Numbered from the stretch's first letter, positions 1-12,347 are shown. The stretch is DNA of 64,000 nt from Watersipora subatra (GCF_963576615.1 NC_088708.1:26295191-26359190); one strand, 5' to 3'. Numbers and translations are program-made. The notes: a model not told the origin generated them from the letters alone.

Positions 1-3000
1 AATATAGCATATATGGCATATAGCTAGGCATATAGCTAGTATAGTGGCATGTAGCTAGGCTATTGGTCAACCATCTTCTTGCCGATTATAGCTTGTCGTT
101 TATTGGAGTATATTAGCTATCACTACAATGATTGAAGCTATCCAATAATTGGAGTTACCTTTCCACATTTAAAGCCCAACCCTCATTCATTACAAAGCTA
201 GTACTGTATTTGCTGCTCATATTCAAAGCTTTGCGAAAAAAGAAAAATGGCACACCCTTTTGAGTACAAGTGCACCAATTTATTAAAGTTTAAATAGCAT
301 TAAAATGAAGCTTAAATTTGATTTCACAAATGATTAATGTTTATCATGTTTGTTTTCCTTTAATAAGCAGCATCGCGGTAAAAAAAAATATTATTTTCAG
401 CTGCAGCACTCTTTGAAATAAGATGTCATTTCAAAGAGTACTGCAGCTGCCAAGATCAAGCAATTCAACAATCTTTGCAGTTCTTCAATGGCTGTATTTG
501 AAATCCAATCATAACTGATTTAGAAAAATATTATTTCCACTGAGTTTGAACTTGTCTCCTGCAAAGTGGTGCTAAATATGTTGCTGACTTGTAAAATGCC
601 AGTTTTATGTTTTGGCAGCAGAGAGAGAGAAGACCCTTGCTAATTGTAAAAGGTTAGCTATGTAATTACAAAAAGCGTCTAGGAATAACCTACTAAGCTG
701 TTTCTAATGGCAATAACAGTTGCCGGGGAAGCGAGTAAACAAACTTCAAATGATTCGCATAGATTCACTCTGCACAATGATAGTCGCGCAATCAGTAAGT
801 TGTAAGAAGATAAACATAACACAGGAGCATGACAATTGAGCACCTGCATGCAGTTATATTTTTGGAATAACGATGATAGTTTTGCGGGATTGTAAAAGAA
901 GTGTAGGGATTATAATTGATGTACAGCTATTCATAAACTACTTTCATCCATGATGTAGAGAGGTCCTCATTGTGTATGTTTGTGATAAGTGTGCCCCCGC
1001 CCCCCAACAATTAGAGTAAGTTGTCAGAACTTAGCCTTTGCCAGCCATCACACCGAACTGAAAGCATTTTCTTTGGAGTCAAAACAAGAACTGTATAAAA
1101 GGTGAAGAGCTGAGTTTCAAACTCTTAGCTTAATTATAGCAAGAGGAAGACCTTTAACTCTCTAATGCCATTTTTCACTTTTCACAGGCTAGCACTGCAG
1201 CTAAGAGAATATACTGCTCACGTGTTGCATCAATGTAAAAGAGAAAAAAACAGTTTCAAATGCTCCATTACGGTGGCAGTTTTATGCCAGTCTAGTAGTT
1301 TGGTAATCGTTACGTCTGCAGACTAACTCAGGAGTATTGCTAGTAGATTCCGTAAATAGAATAAGCAGCAGCTAATTGTATTTTTATGTTAGTGCGGTCA
1401 TAGCGTTCAATATATGTGAATGTGTATTATAATAACCTCATTATTCCGAATCAGCGTTTGAAATTTAAAATTGAGCTTAAATGAAAACTGCAAATTAAAC
1501 TTGTTCAGAGGTTTACAATTAAATTTTTCCTTGAGATTTTTTACATATACATGCTCACCAAACAAGACAATTACTAAAAATGCACCGTTAAAAATCATTG
1601 ATGAAAGCTACATGTGCACAATAGTTTGGCTAATCGAGGTGCAGAGCCTAGTTGGCAGGCAGTGAGCAGGGTGTGACTCACACGGACACCAATCCCTGTA
1701 ATTTATAGGAAAAAGAAAAAAGGCAGCCCAGTGACTCACAGACTACTCCAGCCTCAGCAGGGGTCGCTTCAAGACCATGCTTACCTAACCTTATTACCGC
1801 TCTGAATAATATACGAGTTGTGAAACATTCGCTTGTGTATTTTGTATACTCGAGGCAATTATTTTACCAATGTAGAACTTGTTGCTGCTTTTTATTCAAT
1901 TCACATCATAACATTTTAGACAGACAGTTATGCGAACCGCTGAGAAGTTTACAGGGGAAATGTAATATTTCACAGTCTCTGAAAGGTAGTACAATAACAC
2001 GATGAACTTGTGTTATATTTCAGGTGTTATTGTATGCTCTTGATGTGTTCACGTTCATCGCTCACAGCTTAATATAATTGCATATATACTTTGAGTGCAA
2101 TATCCTTTTAAAGAGAATTTATTTACATAGCTTTAGTTCAAAGATAAACTATATTTATAATCAACCAGAAACTAATCAATTCCTGTTTGACAAGTTGGCT
2201 GCCACTAGTTGGGCAACTTTGTCTTTTGTTTTCTTTGTTGTGTGTCGCCTCCGCACACAGGTCTCGCCGTTGATGCAATCCGGAAAGTGAGTAACACCGC
2301 TAGCAGTAATTACAGGAAATCCTGTTAAACGTATCTACTTACAAAAGGTCATCAAGTGCTGTTTTGAAGATGAAGGCCTTATGGGAAAAGGGAATTAAGA
2401 TGCATCGATTTTTCATGCGTAAAGCACTGCTCAACTGAGCTTTTCTAAGCTTCAAAAGGCCACTAATAAATTGTAAGCCTTTTCATACACACACTATAAG
2501 GTACACTTCCATGCTGTCCAAAATGCATCTATTGCGATTGTATGGTTTTATAACGCATGAAAACGCTGAGATATTGATTTCCAATGCAACGGCCATTTGA
2601 AAAATATTGTAAGTTTGCTAAATGAGGTTGCTTCTTTGAGTTCTTTAAGGCTGAATGGCAAGCATCAGTAAATGACAAGTTAGTAACAAATGCACAGCTT
2701 CAAACACGCAAAATTACAGTACAAGAAGTTATAATCATGCTGCTAGTAACAACTAACCGCGTCATACAGATCACAATCGTTGCATAATTATTCCATGATT
2801 AACTCAATTATATGGCTCTATTGTTTCAACTTACTTCTTTGAGTCTCAGATCCAATCAGACTGGCATTTGTTAAGTTTCAGTAGATCGCTTTCGTTAATT
2901 ATCACGCAGGTACGCTTCTAAAAAAGAGATTTATCAAATTGAAATCTTTGAAGATACCACAAGTCAGTAGTAAAAATAAAGCATGAAGCTTCTATCTGAA

Positions 3001-3797
3001 TAACTTTAGTCTTTCAGCCGCAGTTTGGGCCCCCCTCAAGCCATGGCTTCCATTCCACTCACCAGCGAGTAGGCTAGTGTTTCCTCTTGTTTCTAGTGTT
3101 AAGGCTTCGTGCTCTAGCAGTTGGTAAAAACTTTGCCTACCTGAGGTTGGAGCTTCATCAGCGACCTTTCATATAAAGTGACCTTGACAGTCTCTGTTCT
3201 AAGTTTGTTTAGCTAAGTTTGTAGAACAATCGTTTGAGGACAACTGTGCATGTGCATGTATAACAGTATGTACATTATGTACAGCATTACATCAAATGTG
3301 GTTACAGTATGGAGCTTGGACTGTTCGATGGTGATTTTTTTTAAGTTTACCCTTCGAAGAGCGGAGGGAAGAAAAGATTTTAAAATAGCAACACTGAGTA
3401 TCTCTTTTGCCAAGAACAATATCCGGTTAATACTAAAACAGAATGTTTAAATTTATATTGTAGTCAACCAGATCGGCTTACTGTAATAAAAGATTAATTA
3501 ATTTAACTGTAAATAAAATTTCTACTAAACATTTAACTGCAAATAACTTATAAAACAAGTAGCGAATAGTATAAATCTATGAACACTTGAGATCATCTGA
3601 TAACAATGTCAATATTCTTATTTCTTCCTGTTTCAGAGCAGACAACAAGAATATACAAGGTTTTGTTAGCAATGCTCTTTTTGACTATAAAAACATGACC
3701 ACAATTGTTTCTTTTTAAAGTAATAATTACTAGAAGAATGGAACTGCAGTGATTATTTCAAGGCTGATACATTTAAGTTGCATGTCCATTTGCTTAA
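1..3797. other. Non-coding stretch, no gene recognised
   Basis: No open reading frame here is long or family-like, and no convincing exon was found. The first 60 bases are short degenerate copies of a gcatatagctag-like word. Open frames of 60-70 codons at 1407-2290 and 3213-3450 overlap on both strands and show no known domain. One strong hairpin (398-449) is listed separately. Confidence 0.6.
398..449. repeat. Near-perfect 22-bp inverted repeat (hairpin)
   Basis: The left arm at 398-419 begins CAGCTGCAG and the right arm at 428-449 ends CTGCAGCTG. The arms differ at one position and enclose an 8-base loop. Pairing stops at the arm ends, so the stem is shorter than a typical animal pre-miRNA. 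It may be a transposon remnant or a cruciform-forming site. Confidence 0.75.
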
Positions 3798-3798
3798 T

Positions 3799-3940
3799 GG
3801 TACAGTAACAACAGTTAACTATGCATGGTACAGTAACAACTGTCTAACTATGCATGGTACAGTAACAACAGTCTAACTATGCATGGTACAGTAACAACAG
3901 TTAACTATACATGGTACAGTAACAACAGTCTAACTATGTA
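3799..3940. repeat. Minisatellite, 28-29 bp unit, five copies
   Basis: The word ggtacagtaacaac recurs at 3799, 3827, 3856, 3885 and 3913. Each copy is followed by agttaactatgcat or a one-base-longer variant, so spacing alternates between 28 and 29 bp. Nothing suggests coding function. Confidence 0.85.
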
Positions 3941-4164
3941 TGTCCGCTGTCTCTTGCTTACGGATTCATATAATCTTCAAAGCCTGCAAAGACCTGTCTT
4001 TGCTGCTTCCGTAGTATTCTGTAGTACTTGAACACGTTTCTATAAGATGTTTTATAACAATAAAAGATCATTTTACTGGTTTTCCTGCTTTTTCATTAGT
4101 TTATTGACAATAATTTTATACAGAAAGCATAAAAAAACCAACAGTTAGTCGGTAAAACCAAATA

Positions 4165-4925
4165 CAGTCAAACATGGATAACTCGAACTTCACGGGACCG
4201 AGCAAAAATGTTCGAATTATCAGAGCGTTCAAGTTATCAGAGCACTGTCACAAGTCCATGTATTTACTTATTTATTAGTAGATATATGTACATATACAAA
4301 CTATAATATAAATCAAAAGCACAAATGGCTTGTTTCAAATTAAATGCTTCTAATGTAAAGTTTAAAACGTTTTTATCAAAAAGTATAGAGATTTTTCTAT
4401 CACTTGAGATTGGTTTGTTGTTTGAGGTGATGTTATTGCCAAGACGTTTTTTAGATTGACATTGGCAAAACTTGATCGTTGTTGAAATTCTCAAAAGAAA
4501 AGACATCTTTTTCTTTTGAGCGTTTTACCCACGATCAATTTTGCCGATTTTTCTTGAAGTTTATGCAAAGATTACCTCACTTTACCTTGCTTCCGAAGGG
4601 CCATCGCTAAGCGAGTGTTTGGTAAAAATCAAATTTCACCAAACCTTTAGAAAAGTCGTTGACAAAAATATTTTGCCGATGATGAAAATAACGACACCTA
4701 TGAACTACGAAAAGTTGAGCTTTACCTCTATGGCTTGGAATAAAGTGATTTTCTAAAGCGATAACAACCGCTTCGGTAGCCGTCGAGCAAAAAACAGTTC
4801 GAGTTAACAGTGTTGAGTTTGAGTTATCTATAGCAATTTATCATTACGTGGGAATGGACCAAAGAAACCGTTCGAGTTAACCATGTGTTCGAGCTATCCG
4901 TGGATGAGTTATCCATGTTTGACTG
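4165..4925. mobile_element. Non-autonomous TA-inserting DNA transposon (Tc1/mariner-pogo type MITE)
   Basis: The element starts CAGTCAAACATGGATAACTC and ends with its imperfect inverse (gagttatccatgtttgactg). TA dinucleotides flank both ends (4163-4164 and 4926-4927), as Tc1/mariner and pogo transposases produce. It is 761 bp long and encodes no transposase; its 71- and 80-codon frames are not family-like. Sub-terminal blocks repeat gttcgarttaac-type words. The stretch around 4377-4495 resembles one arm of the foldback elements at 14811-15249 and 17647-17905, so a second element may be nested inside. Confidence 0.8.
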
Positions 4926-5029
4926 TATATAGTTTTACCTATAGCGTTTAAAATACCTTTCTCTGTTAAGAGAATGGATGTTAGGTGGAGCATTGTTAAA
5001 GGAGCTAGCAATTATATTTTTAAAACTAG

Positions 5030-5390
5030 TCTAAAAAGTCTGGACAGAAAATTTATTTGTATTTAACATATAACAAAATTTACCATTATAACTTTCAAAC
5101 TACATATCATGAGAGAAGTGTTTTGTGTAGTTGAAATATATTTGAAAAAAAATGAAAACAACTGTAAAGGTTTTAAAACTTTGTCAAACAACAGTAACTT
5201 TCAAGCTATTAGCCTGGCACATTGCCAATGAAAAATTGCAGTAAGCTGCTAGGCTTCTAATGACGGTACTCCATGACATTGCGTCAGCATTGTTGCCCAG
5301 TTAAGCTATTTTAATAATAGCTATAGCCGAAATGCAGACAGACATGCGACACACGGACATACTTTGAGATATATATAGATAGTGTTAAGA
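5030..5390 (+). mobile_element. Truncated copy of the CCCGG-head / TA-tail retroelement family
   Basis: Bases 5045-5170 match the body of the copy at 46596-47872 (agaaaatttatttgtattta, then catatcatgagaraagtgtt). Bases 5205-5290 match the copy at 47873-48308 (ctattagcctggcacattgc). The 3' end has gacacacggacatactttgag followed by atatatatag, the same tail as the fuller copies. The CCCGGYGTTGCCC head and the tRNA-like module are missing here. Confidence 0.65.
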
Positions 5391-6042
5391 GGTCCTATGC
5401 AACTTGTTTATATCACGTAAGATGAAATGAGTTTAAATTATCACAATGTGCAGTATTTCAATTGTTTGCAGTAATTGCAGCATGTAAAATAATTTCAAAT
5501 TTTTCAACGGCTTTTAATTTCGCTATTTTTAATATTAAAATAATTTAGAAATGTTTTAAATGCATAAACATTGTTCTCTGAGAACATTTGATAAAAAACA
5601 GTGAATTAACACTGTTGCGTTTGTTTGCCTCGTTGATACCTTGACTCCCCAACATCTGCCAGCAATGTCACACTCCAGCCAGTAGCAAGTTTACAAAACC
5701 CAATATAAAATAGTAATCAGAACATAATTACAGAACACTCTAGACTCTAGACAATAACGCTTGATGATTTTTCCAAGCATTCAGATGGCTCACCTGGTTC
5801 ATTGCTAATGATTTCGTTCATCATCGTGTGCAGCAAAAGTAGCTGACCCACTTGTCATGATATCATAGAGTTATGTTGTGCTGAAATTTTGTATCAAAAT
5901 GTCAACAAATGTATATTAGTGGCTTTGAATACACTAATGTTATTGTATTAAATGAATTGAGAATTATCTAATGAGACAGATGAAGTTGCTCATATTTACA
6001 TCGTGAGTTAACATTGCTTACTTATATTTATATCAGAGCAAA
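5391..6042. other. Non-coding spacer
   Basis: AT-rich unique sequence between a retroelement copy and the 14-bp satellite. No gene, RNA or repeat structure was recognised. Confidence 0.5.
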
Positions 6043-6750
6043 CAAGTGTCTCGTAGTAAGGGTCCTGTAGTGAATGTCACGAAGTAAGTGTCCCATAGTA
6101 AGTGTCCCGTAGTAAGTGTCCCGTAGTAAATGTCCTGTAGGAAGTGTCCCGTAGTAAGGGTCCTGTAGTGAATGTCCCGAAGTAAGTGTCCCGAAGTGAG
6201 TGTCTTGTAGTAAGCGTCCCGTAGTAAGTGTCCCGTAGTAAGTGTCCCGAAGTAAGTGTCCCGAAGTGAGTGTCTTGTAGTGAGTGTTCCATAGTAAGTG
6301 TCTCGTAGTAAGTGTCCCGTAGTAAGTGTCTCGTAGTAAGTGTCTCGTAGTAAGTGTCCCGTAGTAAGTGTCTCGAAGTAAGTGTCCCGTAGTAAGTGTC
6401 CCGAAGTAAGTGTTCCGTAGTAAGTGTCCCAAAGTAAGTGTCCCGAAGTAAGTGTCTCATAGAAAGTGTCCCAAAGTAAGTGTCCCGTAGTAAGTGTCTC
6501 GTAGTGATTGTCCCGAAGTAAGTGCCCTGTAGTAAATGTCCCGCAGTAAGTGTCCCGTAGTGAATGTCCCGAAGTAAGTGTCTCATAGTGAGTGTCCTGT
6601 AGTAAATTTCATGTAGTAATTAACCTGTAGAAAGTGTCCTACAGTAAGTGTCCTGTAGCAAATGTCGCGTAGCACACCTACTACCTGTTCTGTAGTAAAT
6701 GTGCTAAGAGTCCTGCAGTACCTACACTGTAGTGTCTCGTAGTAAGTAGG
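6043..6750. repeat. 14-bp satellite array
   Basis: About 45 head-to-tail copies of a unit close to gtagtaagtgtccc. Variants include cga, ctc and ttg in place of ccg. The array is regular to about 6600 and then decays over the last 150 bp. Because 14 is not a multiple of 3 but 42 is, long open frames occur on the minus strand with a 14-residue period. These are by-products of the repeat and not genes. Confidence 0.9.
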
Positions 6751-6847
6751 CTGAAACTCCGCCCACATCTTGAATTTGTAATCTTCGCAGATTTTTATCT
6801 TAATAGGTTTAGAAGAATGTAGCCAGAACTCTTATTGCTACCTGTCT

Positions 6848-6918
6848 GTATATGACTATTAGCAGCTAGCAGTCAGATTACTAGATTCAAATGGGACCTG
6901 CAGACATTAGCTGTCCTG
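6848..6918 (+). repeat. Direct repeat, copy 1 (about 71 bp)
   Basis: This segment (tatatgactattagcagcta onward, through the word gacctgcagacattagctg) recurs at 7317-7388 with only a few differences. The two copies lie 470 bp apart in the same orientation. It could be a segmental duplication or two ends of a degraded element. Confidence 0.75.
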
Positions 6919-7316
6919 AGAGTTGTCTCTTTTTAAATGAACAGCCTGACATAATGGGCCACTCAAAAGGTAGACTATGACTGACTTATTAATCTCATTA
7001 CTTTCAAATAAGCAGCCTGAAATAAAAGATTGTCTCCGGCTTGCCCAAAATTAATCCCTGTCAAATTGGTAGAGTTCATAGCTTTGCTTCAGCGTAAAAG
7101 CTATCAGTCACGTACTGTGTCATTTTGAAGATGTTTCACACAGCTATTAGCAAGATGATCTTTCGCCTTGAGATGGTGATTTAACACCAGATTGATAGCT
7201 TCCTGTACACTACCTACTCTCCATTTTACTTTTGAAAATTTCAAAGCCTTCCACAAAAATTTTTTATATTGCTGGCAGCAATGTACACCTAGATGTATAC
7301 TCTTGCTAAAACAATA

Positions 7317-7388
7317 TATGGCTAGTAGCAGCTAGCAGTCAGATTATTAGATTCAAATTGGACCTGCAGACAGTAGCTGACCTGAGCT
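7317..7388 (+). repeat. Direct repeat, copy 2 (about 72 bp)
   Basis: Second copy of the segment at 6848-6918. It shares gcagctagcagtcagatta and gacctgcagaca with small substitutions. No coding content. Confidence 0.75.
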
Positions 7389-7674
7389 AACAATCATAAT
7401 GTGTTGATGTACTTTTCAGAGGCTATCGTAGCGCATTCAACACAATGATTGGTTTTGCTGCAGTTAATGACAGGAAGTACGGACATGTATCGCCACGAGT
7501 AGCTGATACCAGAATGGTAACGTATGCAAACATGAGATTAATTGTAATTGTTTTTAGCCTTTCTATCCGCTTCTTATCGGCTTTCCCTTCTTCGCTTTCA
7601 CTGAACAGTAGGCAAGCCTCAGGCATGATTATCCCACGTCTGTGCATAATTCACTTAATTGCCCTCCTGTTTTG

Positions 7675-7741
7675 ATTGGTCACTTAGTCACAAGTTATGC
7701 AGCTAATTGGCTGCGCGAACTAAAAGACAGTTTCCTATTGG
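7675..7741. promoter_or_regulatory. Three inverted CCAAT boxes at exact 31-bp spacing
   Basis: ATTGG occurs at 7675, 7706 and 7737. All three fit ATTGGYY (gattggtca, aattggctg, tattggctc), the reverse of the NF-Y CCAAT consensus. NF-Y sites in many animal promoters lie about 31-33 bp apart, so this could be a promoter. No TATA box is adjacent. Downstream on the plus strand a plausible splice donor (cccgcag|gtaaca) lies at 7967/7968, so a non-coding first exon could sit here, possibly for the calcium sensor gene 17 kb downstream. On the minus strand a 74-codon unrecognised frame starts 28 bp away. The direction of transcription is unresolved. Confidence 0.4.
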
Positions 7742-8699
7742 CTCAATTGAATCAATAGAAGATCAGTCACGCAATCGCCTCTAATTTACCGCTTGCAATC
7801 GTTACATGAGTTATCACGAGCCGTATGACAAGTATTGTTTGTTGAGAATGCGTAGTGACAAATGCTAGGGAGAGCATAATACTGATAGCATAGTTAGCCG
7901 TCACAACTAACAACTCGAGGGAGGTACCAGAAAGGGTTATTTACGGCGTCATTATCCTAGCCCGCAGGTAACATCTCTCTTACATACTAATATCTATGAA
8001 GAAGCTTGTCGCTTCCTTTGTAAATATATTAATGCATTCTGTTTGTTGCACCTTAGTTATCACGTAAGCATATCCTTCATGTTGTGTAGGGGATTATCTT
8101 AGCTATAAATATGGTGCACTCACAAGATAGGCGGTGATGTTTTTTTCGTGTACAGATTTTCCATGAATGTGTTTCCATAAAGAAGCTGCAATGACTTGAG
8201 TAGCATTGGTGACCCAGGTAAATAGGATAGGTATGTTATACTTTTAACCCTTAATTCTAAACTGTACTGGCCTCCTTAAGAAGCACGTGTAGTTACTCCA
8301 ACGTCATTGGTTAACAGCACAGCGCATTCTTGGCTTTATAATCTGACAGAAGTCCTACCTGACATTGCCAGATATTTACCCTTATTACGAGGTGCTGTCG
8401 GATGCTCTAACTAGCATCTCCCACTGTGTGACTAATTGTGAAATTCTGACCTGGTGAAAACTACTGCTGACCTCTAAGTGATCCAAGAGTATGACATAGT
8501 GTATAATTTACTGTAAGGGTTTGGCATTGTGACTTCACACGCTTTAGTTCGTCTCCTTTAAAAATAATATATTATTGTTATTATTACTATATCACTTGGT
8601 AACTGGAATTATGGTCTTTCACTTGTCATTACGAACAAGAACAGCAGGTGGGCACCAACAACAAAACACCTTGTATTGAGGGGTTGGCATATTCGTTCA

Positions 8700-8775
8700 T
8701 GTACTATATGGCCAGCACATACTACATGGCCTGCACATACCATATGGCCAGCAAACATTATATGGCCAGCGTGCT
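8700..8775. repeat. Short tandem repeat, about 17-18 bp, four copies
   Basis: The word tatggccagcacatac and variants (catggcctgcacatac, tatggccagcaaacat, tatggccagcgtgctt) follow one another. The open frames across it are repeat artefacts. Confidence 0.75.
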
Positions 8776-8830
8776 TGATAGTGTCAACATGTGCCAAAAA
8801 CATTCCAAAAAATCATTTTTGCATTGAGCC

Positions 8831-8876
8831 CTTAGTAGAAGTCACCAGATATGCTTAGTAGAAGTCACCAGATATG
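8831..8876. repeat. 23-bp tandem duplication
   Basis: The word cttagtagaagtcaccagat is followed by atg and repeats exactly once, at 8831 and 8854. Confidence 0.85.
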
Positions 8877-10165
8877 CAGGCACACCAAAAAATTCCATGT
8901 AACAACTTTAAGGGAGGCTCACGATTTTCTGGAAACTCATTCAGGCGAAGTGAGCAAGGTTTTTGGTGATTCTCGATTGTAGATTATGAGCATGCATTTG
9001 AGTCTCTGCACAACATAGAACAAGTTTTGTGATCTTCACAAGTATTTAAGATAGTGTTTAGCATCTATGGTTTGTCACCTAGTCATTTCGAGTTTGACCA
9101 CTCTAACTTTTACCTAGTTGTTTAGAGTCTGACCACTCTAACTAACCAGCCAACTGTCATTAGAAGCGTCTAATCAAGCAATTGCATGTCTATCTATCCA
9201 AGGTAATTAGTCTAGCGTAACCCTTGCATGGTTGCCACCATCTAGTCAGTTGGTATGCTCAAATCCAATGTTTGAAACTGATCTTCATATCTTGGAGCTG
9301 ATGCCTGCAGACCGGTACTCGTTGTGGTCAGCATTTCAGAGTCATTACTCATTGGAGGTATTCGATAACCGTTCTCCTATCGTAGCCTAGGTTACACTTG
9401 AAGTAATTTTGAATCTATGCGAGTTAAACCTATGCGCTAAAATTGTACAAAGACTCAACCACTTTACAAAGGTCAGAAGATGCTTGACATTTTAGTCATT
9501 TATAACTCGGGTGTTGACATGACGAGGTTTGTCTGTTGAGCCACGAGCCTCGCTTCCAGCCAATATTCTCCTTTGCAATTGCAAACCCCGACCACCATTT
9601 TTACCTTTTCAAGCGTTCTAATCAATGAAAAGATGCAGCGGTGACAGAGAGCTCATTGTTGAAAATATGAAGCAGTCTTTTTGTCGTGAAAAGATGACAA
9701 GCTGTCCTTCTGTCAACTACGACTCTATATGCTTTTGAAATTGATATTCTGAGCACTAATCGATTCTTGGTTCTTTGAAAGCGGAAAATGGTTGCCTTAC
9801 GCCAGCATATCAAATAAGATATTAGGCAAATATGATTACTAGTGTGCACAACTAGAATAATGTGATCAATATTTTGCCTGCTATTGACAGGCTGATAATT
9901 AGCTAACACCATACTACGATGCTGGCACCACGTCACAACAGCTAGCCATATACAACAGCGCTGGCAGCGAGGGCCGACCTAGTCTTGCTTTAGGCATCGC
10001 TTGGCTCATTTACGATGTTCACGCGTGTGTTACTAGGGCACTTGTTTGTCTTAAACATTACAGACAAGACAAATTAAATAAAGGAACTTTGTGGTGAAGG
10101 GCTTGCTCTGCTGTGGTTTGTCTATCTAATGGACAAGTCTTTGAATGATTCAGATGCTAGTATTT

Positions 10166-10514
10166 ACTATGTTTCCATGACGGGCCTGATTCGCAAATTT
10201 GAGCCAATCCGCATCATGGAAACTGGCATAAATCCGCAAGCTAAGCTAGTTTTGTGATTCGAGAAACTTTATCGAATCCATCATATTTGCGAATAATGGA
10301 AACAGCACTCGGCGAATGATGCGCATTAAAATACTGCGCAAGCTATTCAATTTTAAATATTTTCGCTAATTATTAACTTATAGCTTACAATTCCTTACCT
10401 TTTTCAACAAAGAGCCGGATTCAATCCGCATCATGCGAATGTCCATAGAAACACTTAATTCGCACGGTAACGCACAACTCCAAATTCACATGATGTGAGT
10501 CATGAAAACATAGT
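10166..10514. mobile_element. MITE with CACTATGTTTCCATGA-type ends, copy A
   Basis: The left end actatgtttccatga is mirrored by the right end tcatgaaaacatagt. Internal words such as gattcgcaaatttgagccaa, aatccgcatcatg, aggtaaggaattgta (inverse) and gcacggtaacgcacaactcc are shared with copies at 23710-24128 (opposite orientation), 26243-26540 and 32531-32650. It has no coding capacity. Confidence 0.8.
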
Positions 10515-10546
10515 GATAATTTTGTGGTATTCTCTTTACTCTTCTT

Positions 10547-10996
10547 AAGGCTGGTTCACACTATGTTGGAGTTATCCTTTCGGTGTTTGTGGGCAACTAT
10601 GCGCACCATAAACCTATAGCATCAACAAAGCAACGCAGATACATGTATGTTGGGAAAGCTTGAAGCTGTTAAACTTTTCCGATATTTTGCCAATTATCGA
10701 CGACAGCCCGTACAATGTGTGCCAATTCAGTGATGGTAATTCGTGTCGTGAATAGCATGATTGGTTTATTTCCATTTAGGATAGTTGCTGCGGGACTAGT
10801 ATTTGATTCCAGCACGCAAAACAGAAAGTTACTTTGAGGAAAATTGAAAAGAAAAATGAGAACACTCCGTCATTGAGTATTCACTGATGCAAAGGTGAAT
10901 GGGTTTGTGATAGTGTAAACATCGTTATCATAGACGATCATCGAAGTATTGCAGTAGCAACGCCTAGATACAGCGATATAATGTGAGCCAGCCTTT
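10547..10996. mobile_element. Short TIR element with AAGGCTGGYTCACAYTAT ends
   Basis: The left end aaggctggttcacactat is mirrored at the right by ataatgtgagccagcctt, giving a terminal inverted repeat of about 18 bp. Length is about 450 bp with no transposase frame. The flanks are ctt on the left and taa on the right, so the target duplication is unclear. A TTAA site is possible only with a one-base shift. Confidence 0.65.
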
Positions 10997-11425
10997 AACA
11001 CAATGTATCAGCACCAATCTGCATGAATCTCTCTGGTGGTTAATTTCTTTCAACTTTGATTTTGGTGTACCAATTAAATCCTTGCTGAAGCATTTTGTAC
11101 TGCTCAAGGCGGGTGCCATTGAATCAGATATTATAATTCGCCTACACTACTGTTATCCTGTTATCGTCAACAGAGTTTGTTAGCTAGTGTGTGGCTTTAA
11201 ACGACCAAGGCTTTCTTGTTGAGAATAGTATGGACACACCTTTGACTGGCCGATGATGAAATGCATGAAAGGCTAAACAAGCCTGGTTTATTAATTAAAC
11301 AGCAATTGGTAATTAAACTAGAAGATTCGCTTAATTTAGTTTTGTTCCAGAAAGCTTTTGTTACATAACATTATTAAATACGAAAGTGGCAATTGATACA
11401 AAGCTTGTGTCAACCTACCATAAAT

Positions 11426-12347
11426 CTCTATTTGAATGGCACCTTTATTTGAACCCCACCTCTAATAGAACATCACTCTTGAAGAACTGTGGATAAATAC
11501 AACACCACTCTTCAATTGAACGCTACCTCCATTTGCCTACCACTTTGACATATTTTGATCTTCACGAACCCATCATAGAAACTGATCAGAAATGTGTCAA
11601 CAAATTAGTACTAATAATGACTTGGTTATATCAATAACAATTAATTTTTCTCATTGTTGCTGTAGTAGTAGCTGTGATTTTAGTGACTGGTATACCTGAG
11701 AATAACAATTATCACAATCATCAGAACTACACTCTGATTCAAAGTCACTAAGGTCTAAATCCTATCCATTGTTTTCAGATCTATCCATAATGTGGTTTAC
11801 AATCTGACCTGAAGACTTTGAAGCATTTTTTTTATGAATGAGCAGAATACTCTTCAGGAACACCGTACGATGTAGTAGTAGCCGTTGGTATGGCATGTTC
11901 TAACATTAAAACGTTAAAAATGTCTTCAAAAATTAAAAACATGTAGCCCTACGTTTTGAACTTCAAATCTTTACGGTTTGTTATTTAAAACATTGAAAGC
12001 GACACCATAAAAATACAAACAACAGCACCATGCTAATATTTTATAATCAAAGTAGTTCCTTTTTTATTTCAGTGTGATACTTCAACATTTATGATAAGCG
12101 GTCTAGCAAAAATGCTGAAGCCAACAGCAATTAATGTTGATTCGCCCTAAGGAGAGTGTAAAATGTAAGCGACATTAGCATCGCTTCGCCCAAGGAGGGC
12201 TAAATTGATCTTTCCAAAATTCTGACAAGCTACTCGAAAAATACAACGCCACCCTTTATTTGAACGCCACCTCTAATTAAACGCCATTATAGGACAAGAG
12301 TTGAAAAATAGAGCTTCATGACATCCAAATAGAGGTTGAACGGTCAC
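11426..12347. mobile_element. Dispersed element with TTTGAACGCCACC motifs, copy 1
   Basis: The ends carry tctctatttgaatgg and, inverted, catccaaatagagg. Internal blocks aacgccaccctttatttgaa and cgccacctctaattaaacgc match the reverse complement of 34503-34590. The block attaatgttgattcgcccta near 12131 matches the reverse complement of 34650-34710. It is therefore the same family as the element at 34485-35227, in opposite orientation. Non-coding. Confidence 0.7.

Larger units (their letters stand above)
7742..10165. other. Non-coding stretch
   Basis: No gene recognised. A TATAAATA word lies at 8104-8111 without supporting signals. A 104-codon minus-strand frame at 9622-9936 has no recognisable domain and is not called. 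Two small tandem repeats inside are listed separately. Confidence 0.5.

Noticed and set aside
3799-3940. CRISPR-like array of 28-29 bp repeats
   Set aside because: Units are directly adjacent with no unique spacers and the genome is eukaryotic.
6028-6586. Two long minus-strand open frames (134 and 169 codons) of HLLRDTYYGTLTT-like repeats
   Set aside because: They only translate the 14-bp satellite. The periodicity equals three satellite units and no non-repeat sequence supports a protein.
9622-9936. 104-codon minus-strand frame
   Set aside because: No family recognised, no promoter or splice signals. Length is within chance expectation for 64 kb.
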